Below are positions 6,543 through 11,351 of a stretch of 11,351 nt of DNA, one piece after another. A model generated the notes under the pieces. The model was not told the origin of the DNA and searched no databases. It worked only from the letters and a program-made list of their open reading frames with translations. The DNA comes from Candidatus Solincola tengchongensis (GTDB taxonomy: Bacteria; Actinomycetota; Geothermincolia; Geothermincolales; RBG-13-55-18): assembly GCA_015711895.1 (NCBI GenBank), contig MU158607.1, forward strand, positions 9,381-20,731, given 5' to 3'. The position numbers were made by a program, and so were the translations under genes. Within the stretch, counting starts at the first letter, position 1. Each line of letters starts with the position of its first letter.

Positions 6543-8048
6543 TCACCCACGATCCTTCAGGACATAGCCTGAGGTGATGATCCCCGAGGCGATGGTGGTG
6601 GGCACGCCCCCTCCCAGGTGTGTGGAGCTCCCCGTTAAATAAAGCCCCTTTATCACCCGGCTCCGGGCATGGGGGCGGAAAAGGGCCAGTGAGGTGAGGT
6701 CGGAGAAAAGCCCGTATATGGCGCCCTGTGGGGAGAGCAGGCGCCTCTCGAAGTCCAGAGGGGTGGAGACCTCCAGGTAGTCTATGTGATCGCGCACGCC
6801 GGGCATGACCAATCTCTCCAGCTCCCTGACCGCCGCCTCCCTGTACCAGTCCTTGAGCCGGTCCCAGCTGTCGCCCAGGGGCGCGTAGGGAGCGGGGGCG
6901 TTGCACAGGAAGTTCAGGATGTGATGCCCGTCCGGCGCCAGGGAGGGGTCGGCTTCCGTGGGCCAGCAGATCAGGCTCATGGCCGCGCGGGGGATGATCC
7001 CCTTGGTGTAGTAGAGGTTCCATACGCGGTTCATGTCCTCAACGGAAGCGGAAACCACCGTGTGGTGGGCCTCCAGGTCCGGCTTTTCGTCAAGACCGAC
7101 GTAGACCATGGGGCAGGGCATGGAGAGGCTGTAGCTGTCTATGGCCTTCAGCGCCCATGAGGGGAGGTTCTCCGGCCCCACCATCTTGAGGTAAGCCACC
7201 TTGGCGTTGACGTTGGAGACGACCACCCCGGAGGTGATCTCCGTCCCGTCCTCCAGGATGACGCCGCGGGCGCGGTTCCCGTCCAGGATTATCCTCTCCA
7301 CCTTGCAACCGGTGCGCACCTCCAACCCATGTTCCAATCCCGCCCTCAGCATCCCCTCGGGTATGGAGATCATCCCCCCGTGGGGGTAATAGATGCCCAG
7401 GTGTTCGGAGAGGGCTATGAAGCCGAAGATGCCCGAGCCCAGCTCGGGCGGCGCCCCGGCGAAGTAGGACTGGAAGGCCACCGAGCCCAAGATGGTCGGG
7501 TTGCGGTAGTAAGAGCGGATCACCGACTGGTGATTCCGGGCCAGGAGAGGGAGGTAACGCAGCACTCGTGGGTGCCTGGCCACCAGGGCCAACGCCTCCC
7601 CCACCGTGTTCAGGGGGGAGGTCACCATGGCCTCCATCATCTCCTCGATCATCTCCAGGCCCAGCCTCGAGAAACGCCTCCAACCCTCAGCGTCCTCGGG
7701 AGCGATGGACTCGATTACCCGGGTGGTCTCGTCGATGTCCGTGGGGTAAGAGAAGCGCCTGCCGTCCTCGGTGATGAAGGAATAGATGGGATCGCAGGGC
7801 AGCAGATCTATGTAGTCCTCCCTCCTCTTCCCCATCAGCTGGAAGAACTTGTCCAGGGGATGGATGACCTCTACGATGGAGGCACCCACGTCGAACCTGT
7901 AGCCGTGGGACTCGAATGTGGAGCAGCATCCGCCGATGATGTCGGACTGTTCCAGGATGAGGACCCTCATGCCGTTCTTGGCCAGGAGAGCGGCAGCGGA
8001 AATTCCTCCCAGTCCGGCCCCGATGACCACGGCGTCGTAATCGGCCAT
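6543..8048 (-). CDS. CrtI/CrtISO-like FAD-dependent oxidoreductase (desaturase 2)
   Basis: A 501-residue paralogue of desaturase 1 in the same flavoprotein family. YDAVVIGAGLGG lies at residues 4-15, followed by IIGGCCSTFESHGYRFDVGAS. Shared central blocks include DPIY.F.T.DGRRFSYP and a 'YYPHGGMISIP' segment. The C-terminal signature GLYLTGSSTHLGGG (468-481) has the same Leu-for-Pro change as its neighbour. Over the first 58 aligned residues I count 38 identities with desaturase 1. The ATG at 8048 follows GGAGGAGGGG. A strong promoter and a 78-base leader with an inverted repeat precede it. It is transcribed toward the desaturase 1 operon with a 336-base gap, so co-transcription is possible but not shown. 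Tandem duplication and divergence is the simplest origin. The substrate is unknown. Confidence 0.92.
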   Translation of the reverse strand: MADYDAVVIGAGLGGISAAALLAKNGMRVLILEQSDIIGGCCSTFESHGYRFDVGASIVEVIHPLDKFFQLMGKRREDYIDLLPCDPIYSFITEDGRRFSYPTDIDETTRVIESIAPEDAEGWRRFSRLGLEMIEEMMEAMVTSPLNTVGEALALVARHPRVLRYLPLLARNHQSVIRSYYRNPTILGSVAFQSYFAGAPPELGSGIFGFIALSEHLGIYYPHGGMISIPEGMLRAGLEHGLEVRTGCKVERIILDGNRARGVILEDGTEITSGVVVSNVNAKVAYLKMVGPENLPSWALKAIDSYSLSMPCPMVYVGLDEKPDLEAHHTVVSASVEDMNRVWNLYYTKGIIPRAAMSLICWPTEADPSLAPDGHHILNFLCNAPAPYAPLGDSWDRLKDWYREAAVRELERLVMPGVRDHIDYLEVSTPLDFERRLLSPQGAIYGLFSDLTSLALFRPHARSRVIKGLYLTGSSTHLGGGVPTTIASGIITSGYVLKDRG

Positions 8049-8078
8049 CGCCCCTCCTCCCCGCTCGACCGGCGAATC

Positions 8079-8112
8079 GCTTACCGGCACCGATATCCGC
8101 TTATCGGTAAGC
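8079..8112. repeat. Inverted repeat in the leader of desaturase 2
   Basis: GCTTACCG (8079-8086) and CGGTAAGC (8105-8112) are perfect inverted arms. Inside them CCGATA (8090-8095) also pairs with TATCGG (8102-8107), so two alternative pairings compete for the same right arm. It lies downstream of the promoter, between the expected transcription start (about 8126) and the ribosome binding site. That fits a repressor operator or an RNA switch in the leader. Confidence 0.6.
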
Positions 8113-8132
8113 TTTAATGAATATATAGTATT

Positions 8133-8160
8133 ATTATACTTACCATTATAAATGAAGCAA
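8133..8160 (-). promoter_or_regulatory. Promoter of desaturase 2
   Basis: On the minus strand TTGCTT (8155-8160), a 16-base spacer and a perfect TATAAT (8133-8138) form a sigma-70-type promoter. A second TATAAT overlaps at 8145-8150. This is an AT-rich island (about 8100-8170) in an otherwise GC-rich window, and it lies between divergent genes. On the plus strand TATACT (8135-8140) could serve the lipoprotein gene, but its -35 is poor. Confidence 0.7.
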
Positions 8161-8168
8161 ACATAGTT

Positions 8169-8296
8169 AAAATCCGGCGGTGTTCGGCGCAAAAATCTCG
8201 CCTAACAGAGGCGGATTGGGCCGGCGAGTTAAAGTTGGCTCCCGGGGTCTCCCTTCCAGGGTGATAGAAACCTCAACCGGCATGCCCGGCAAGCCG
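8169..8296 (+). repeat. Intergenic block sharing two motifs with the gap after the lipoprotein gene
   Basis: Within the 321-base divergent gap (8049-8369), AAAATCCGGCGG (8169-8180) and CATGCCCGGCAAGCCG (8281-8296) recur in the same order and strand at 9499-9510 (exact) and 9526-9541 (15 of 16 bases). The rest of the stretch shows no gene. The distance between the two motifs differs (100 bases here, 15 bases there), so this is not a simple recent duplication. Confidence 0.5.
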
Positions 8297-8369
8297 ATAA
8301 AAATTTTGAAATCCAGACGGGTTGATGATGAGCTTTTTCGGATACCGCCCAGATCGCAGGAGGTCGGCC

Positions 8370-9299
8370 ATGATGAGAGGGCATACGCGTTTCGCCTCGT
8401 TCTTCGTGCTTTTAGCCGGCATATCCCTGATTGCCGTCCTGGCCCTCGGCGGTTGCGGCAAGGCAGGCCGGGAAGGGGAGAGCGCCTCCGGTGAGGAAAG
8501 TCAGGGGGCCGAAGCCCTCGTGGGCGACGCGCTCTTCCAGGAAGTGGTAAATGCCATGCAGGGGGAGATATCCTACCGCATCTCGGCGGAATTGGACCTC
8601 CAGTTCCAGATCCCGTCGGCGTCGCTCGGAAAAACGGGGCAGCCCTACATCACCGCCCCGGCCGCCGTTCCGTATGAGGCCTTTCATCTCTCCAAAGCGG
8701 GGAAGAGCGGCTCCAAGGCGATCCTCAAGGTGGATCAGATGGCCGTCGACGAGGGAGTTCCTCCGGCACTTTTGCCCGGGGAGATGGGAAACGTATTCTA
8801 CCTCATCAACGGGACCTACTACTGGGAGGATCCCTCCGGCTGGCACGCCGAGCCCTACGATCCGGTGGGGTCGCTACCGAACCTCAACCTGCGCGGCCTG
8901 ATGCCCGAGGACGTGATGAACTGGCTGCTCTATGCCGAATCCGCGGAAGCGGTGGAGGAAAAGGACAACGCGGTGGGTTACCAGGTCACGCTGGGCGAGA
9001 AGTACCTCAAGGGCTTGAAGGAACAGGCCCAGAAGAGCCTGTCGGGAGACGACCTGAGCAAAGCCATCCACAACCTGAAGGTCGTGGAGAAACTCCTTCC
9101 CGCCATGGGCTTGTTCGTGGTTGTGGACAAGGATGCCAAGTGCATCACCGAGGTGCAGTTCGCCTACGGAGGCCATTTCTCGGACGTATTCGTGGACCTG
9201 CCGGAGGACTCGCCCTTCAAGGAAATGGGCTTTTTCTACAGCAGCTTCATGATCTACGACAGTTACGGCAGCCAGTTCGACATACAGCCCCCCATCTGA
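8370..9299 (+). CDS. Lipoprotein of unknown function
   Basis: A 309-residue exported lipoprotein. The signal peptide has a basic start (MMRGHTR), a hydrophobic core at 8-26 and the lipobox LGGC with lipidated Cys29. It is followed by a low-complexity Gly/Ser/Glu linker (30-50) typical of surface lipoproteins. The mature part carries no motif I can assign with confidence. It has alternating beta-strand-like segments (for example ISYRISAELDLQFQIP and NVFYLINGTYYWEDPSGWH). That loosely recalls LppX/LolA-type lipid-binding lipoproteins and DUF6612-like proteins, but this is only a resemblance. The ATG at 8370 follows AGGAGG at six bases. Upstream in-frame TTG and ATG codons at 8322-8330 lack such a site and would disrupt the signal peptide. 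It is divergent from desaturase 2 and co-directional with the esterase, which has its own promoter. Confidence 0.88.
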   Translation: MMRGHTRFASFFVLLAGISLIAVLALGGCGKAGREGESASGEESQGAEALVGDALFQEVVNAMQGEISYRISAELDLQFQIPSASLGKTGQPYITAPAAVPYEAFHLSKAGKSGSKAILKVDQMAVDEGVPPALLPGEMGNVFYLINGTYYWEDPSGWHAEPYDPVGSLPNLNLRGLMPEDVMNWLLYAESAEAVEEKDNAVGYQVTLGEKYLKGLKEQAQKSLSGDDLSKAIHNLKVVEKLLPAMGLFVVVDKDAKCITEVQFAYGGHFSDVFVDLPEDSPFKEMGFFYSSFMIYDSYGSQFDIQPPI

Positions 9300-9498
9300 G
9301 CGGGGTGGACACTTCGGTCTGGAGCCGGACGCCTTCCGCACATCCTCGCGGGGTAAACGGCATGATTGAAGGCGCTTCAAAGGCCCGTGGATAACCTCCC
9401 TTTTCCGTGGGATTAACCGTAAAGAGGCAGAAAGGGGAGTGGTAGGCAAGGAAGATCCGGCCTCCCGGTCTCCATTCGGGAAACGGGCTCCTGTCGTG

Positions 9499-9567
9499 AA
9501 AATCCGGCGGGCGCCTCCCCCTCGCCATTCCCGGCAAGCCGGAACCCCACTCGGGGCGCCGTCCGGC
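9499..9567 (+). ncRNA. Possible structured RNA element
   Basis: GTGAAAATCCGGCGG begins this segment. CCGGCAAGCCGGAACCCC follows, and a hairpin is formed by GCCGGA (9538-9543) with TCCGGC (9562-9567), inner stem CCCC/GGGG and loop ACTC. With GGGAA at 9478-9482 just upstream, the order GGGAA, GTGAAAATCC, CAAGCCGGAACC vaguely follows the cobalamin riboswitch core. The GCCACTG element is missing, and the first spacing and the B12 box deviate. I treat it as an unassigned candidate. Confidence 0.25.
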
Positions 9568-9676
9568 TCCGGCCGTGCAGTGGAGGGGAGAGGCGATGAG
9601 GTGAACGCTTCATGAAGTACGCCGACGATGCGCTCCCGATGGATGGTTGTTCGTCCCTATCCGACCTGCGGTCGCG

Positions 9677-9705
9677 TTGATGAAGCGGCCCTTCTCATGG
9701 ATAAT
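9677..9705 (+). promoter_or_regulatory. Promoter of the carboxylesterase gene
   Basis: TTGATG (9677-9682), a 17-base spacer and GATAAT (9700-9705) form a sigma-70-type promoter with a TGG just before the -10 region. The expected start near 9712 leaves a leader of about 50 bases before the ATG at 9762. It shows that the esterase can be transcribed independently of the lipoprotein gene. Confidence 0.6.
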
Positions 9706-9761
9706 TACAGCATAGCGAGGGAAAAGCCCGTGCCGCGGCTTCGGATCGAAGGAGGGCGTCC

Positions 9762-11351
9762 ATGGCGCGTCGAACCGCTGCTTTCATGTCGATTTTCGTG
9801 ATCCTCCTCGTGCTGCTGATGGCGCCTCTCGGGTGCGCCCGGAAGGAAGTCGAAACCCCCGCCTCGACGCTGGAGGTACCACGGCTGGACAGCGGCCCCA
9901 TAAGCGGCGTGCAGGAGGACGGTGTCTGGGTCTATAAAGGGATCCCCTATGCCGCGCCGCCGGTGGGGGAGCTCCGCTGGAAGGAACCCCAGCCGGTGGA
10001 GCCCTGGGAAGAAGTGCGCCCCTGCACGGAGTACGGACCGGCCTGCCCCCAGCCGGAATGGCCATACCAGGTGCAGAGGGACATCTTCCGCATCACCGAC
10101 CAAGACGAGGATTGCCTCTACCTCAACGTGTGGACCCCGGCTAAAAACCCCGATGACAAGCTCCCGGTGATGGTGTGGATACACGGAGGTGGCTTCACCG
10201 TCGGCTCCGGCTCCCAGGTGCTCTACGAGGGGAAATACCTGGCCCGCAAGGGCGTCGTGGTGGTTACCATAAACTACCGTTTGGGCCCCCTGGGCTTCAT
10301 GGCCCATCCACTGCTGTCCGAGGAATCTCCCCACGGCGTCTCCGGAAACTACGGGCTTCTCGACCAGATCCAGGCTCTCCGATGGGTGCAGAGGAACATA
10401 TCCGCCTTCGGAGGCGATCCGGGCAACGTGACCATCTTCGGGGAATCCGCCGGGGGAGCCAGCGTCTGCGCGCTTCTGGCAAGCCCCCTAGCGGAAGGGC
10501 TCTTCCACCGCGCCATCGCCGAGAGCGGCGCCTTCCTCTCCATGGGGATGCCCTCGGCGGGGAGATCGGAGACCCTGGAGGAGGGCGAGAAGCTGGGAAA
10601 GAGGATCTCTCACGAGCTGGGTTGCAACCGCGAAGGGGACGAGCTGGCCGCCCTGCGTTCCAAGACCCCGCAGGAGCTGATCGATGCCTTCCAGAAAGTG
10701 GGAACCGGTTTCATGGGGCGCGCTTCCATCGGGCCGGTGGTGGACGGATATGTCCTCCCCGATAAGCCGCAGGACGTCTTCGCCGAGGGGAGGCAGCACA
10801 AGGTACCCCTGCTCATCGGGAACAACGCCGACGAGGGGATGCTCTTTCTGGCCGGACAATCCATCACCGCCCAGCAGTACGAGAACCTCGTCCGGCTGGC
10901 TTACGGGACCTACGCCGACGAGGTCCTCTCCCTCTTCCCGTTACAGCCTGGAGAGGACCCCAGGGCCGCCTACAGCCGCCTGTTCACCGCTATGGGCTTC
11001 GCCGCTCCCTCGCGCTTCGCCGCCGAGAAGATGGCCGAGGCGGGTATGCCCGTCTTCGTATACCTCTTCACCATGAGGTCAACCGTCCCGGGGACCGAGC
11101 ACATGGGAGCCTACCACGGTTACGAGCTCCCCTTCGTCTTCGGCACCCTGGTGCGCTTCCTGCGCCCGGAGGACCAGTCTCTCTCGGAGATCATGATGAA
11201 CTACTGGACCCGTTTCGCCGCCGGCGGCGACCCCAACGGCGGTTCGGAGCCGGAATGGCCGCGCTTCGAGCCGCAAAGTGCCGCCTACCAGGAGCTGGGA
11301 GAGAAGGTGGTTTCCCGCACCGGCTACTATCCTGAGGCCTACCGCCTGGTG
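9762..11351 (+). CDS. Type-B carboxylesterase, lipoprotein, 3' end beyond the window
   Basis: I translated 530 residues with no stop before the edge; the family is about 500-560 long, so little is missing. It is an alpha/beta hydrolase of the type-B carboxylesterase/cholinesterase group (pNB-esterase-like), cleaving carboxylic esters. GIPYAAPPVGELRW lies near residues 58-71. The oxyanion hole HGGGF is at 141-145, the nucleophile Ser229 is in GESAGG, the acid is Glu358 in NNADEG, and the base is His452 in GAYHGYELPF. Cys88, Cys95 and Cys118 (in EDCLYLNVW) include the positions of the family's conserved disulfide. The N terminus MARRTAAF plus a hydrophobic core ends APLGC, with Cys25 as probable lipidation site; the -3 Pro is unusual for a lipobox. 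The start at 9762 follows GGAGGG at five bases. It probably acts outside the membrane; the natural substrate is unknown. Confidence 0.94.
   Translation, partial: MARRTAAFMSIFVILLVLLMAPLGCARKEVETPASTLEVPRLDSGPISGVQEDGVWVYKGIPYAAPPVGELRWKEPQPVEPWEEVRPCTEYGPACPQPEWPYQVQRDIFRITDQDEDCLYLNVWTPAKNPDDKLPVMVWIHGGGFTVGSGSQVLYEGKYLARKGVVVVTINYRLGPLGFMAHPLLSEESPHGVSGNYGLLDQIQALRWVQRNISAFGGDPGNVTIFGESAGGASVCALLASPLAEGLFHRAIAESGAFLSMGMPSAGRSETLEEGEKLGKRISHELGCNREGDELAALRSKTPQELIDAFQKVGTGFMGRASIGPVVDGYVLPDKPQDVFAEGRQHKVPLLIGNNADEGMLFLAGQSITAQQYENLVRLAYGTYADEVLSLFPLQPGEDPRAAYSRLFTAMGFAAPSRFAAEKMAEAGMPVFVYLFTMRSTVPGTEHMGAYHGYELPFVFGTLVRFLRPEDQSLSEIMMNYWTRFAAGGDPNGGSEPEWPRFEPQSAAYQELGEKVVSRTGYYPEAYRLV

Larger units (their letters stand above)
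9300..9761 (+). other. 462-base gap with folded-RNA-like sequence
   Basis: No protein gene is convincing here. The region holds a small TTGAAG-GCG-CTTCAA palindrome (9366-9380) and the shared motifs at 9499-9510 and 9526-9541. It also has a strong hairpin at 9538-9567 and a promoter for the esterase (9677-9705). A purine-rich GGAGGGGAGAGG (9582-9593) precedes the trivial frame ATG-AGG-TGA. A 22-codon frame at 9612-9680 begins after GAGGTGA but has no supporting features. No clear terminator for the lipoprotein gene is visible. Confidence 0.5.

Noticed and set aside
8322..8369. Earlier start of the lipoprotein at TTG/ATG codons around 8322-8330
   Set aside because: There is no ribosome binding site, and it would place a charged extension ahead of a normal lipoprotein signal peptide. 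ATG 8370 has AGGAGG at six bases.
9612..9680. A 22-codon frame ahead of the esterase promoter
   Set aside because: There is only a weak upstream GAGGTGA, no features in the peptide, and its stop overlaps the -35 element of the esterase promoter.
1..11351. CRISPR array, tRNA/rRNA genes, insertion sequence or phage attachment site
   Set aside because: I saw no regularly spaced repeats, no cloverleaf or rRNA-like sequence, and no transposase or integrase frame flanked by inverted repeats.

Overview
The window comes from a high-GC bacterium. Arginine AGG and isoleucine ATA codons are common, almost every gene has a strong GGAGG-type ribosome binding site, and there are GTG starts and several intrinsic hairpins. 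All gene ends seen here are TGA, used as an ordinary stop. The lineage cannot be fixed from the sequence. An uncultured actinobacterial-type genome, possibly thermophilic, is my inference only. The content is chromosomal-looking: signalling, redox enzymes and membrane-anchored proteins. I see no transposase, phage gene, CRISPR array, tRNA or rRNA.

Layout from left to right. (1) 1-517, minus: N-terminal part of a membrane sensor with a Cache-like extracytoplasmic domain, cut by the window edge. Its upstream gap carries a 25-bp tandem duplication, each copy with a TATAAT on the sensor-gene strand. (2) 854-1576, plus: a DUF72 protein. (3) 1782-2255, minus: a small, very basic flavodoxin-like protein. 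(4) 2444-4162, minus: a seven-helix, PAS-containing histidine kinase that ends prematurely at a TGA exactly where the family has Trp. The missing 28 codons are still intact downstream and are followed by a good intrinsic terminator. (5) 4550-6206, minus: a 48-residue single-helix membrane protein and, 13 bases later, a CrtI/CrtISO-like flavin oxidoreductase. (6) 6543-8048, minus: a second, paralogous CrtI/CrtISO-like oxidoreductase with a recognisable promoter. (7) 8370-9299, plus: a lipoprotein of unknown function, divergent from the oxidoreductase. (8) 9762-11351, plus: a lipoprotein-type type-B carboxylesterase with a complete catalytic triad, running off the right edge.

The likely functional core is the pair of FAD-dependent desaturase/isomerase-like enzymes plus the small membrane protein, probably acting on a membrane isoprenoid or similar lipid. 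No crtB, crtE or other carotenoid gene is visible, so the substrate is open. The lipoprotein and the esterase are both exported and membrane-anchored. Their initiation regions are alike, and the gaps before each share short near-identical sequence blocks. Nothing here is clearly a new defence or mobile system. The most notable points are the Trp-to-TGA truncation of the kinase, the small protein translated with the desaturase, the paralogous desaturase pair, and the shared intergenic blocks around the lipoprotein gene.
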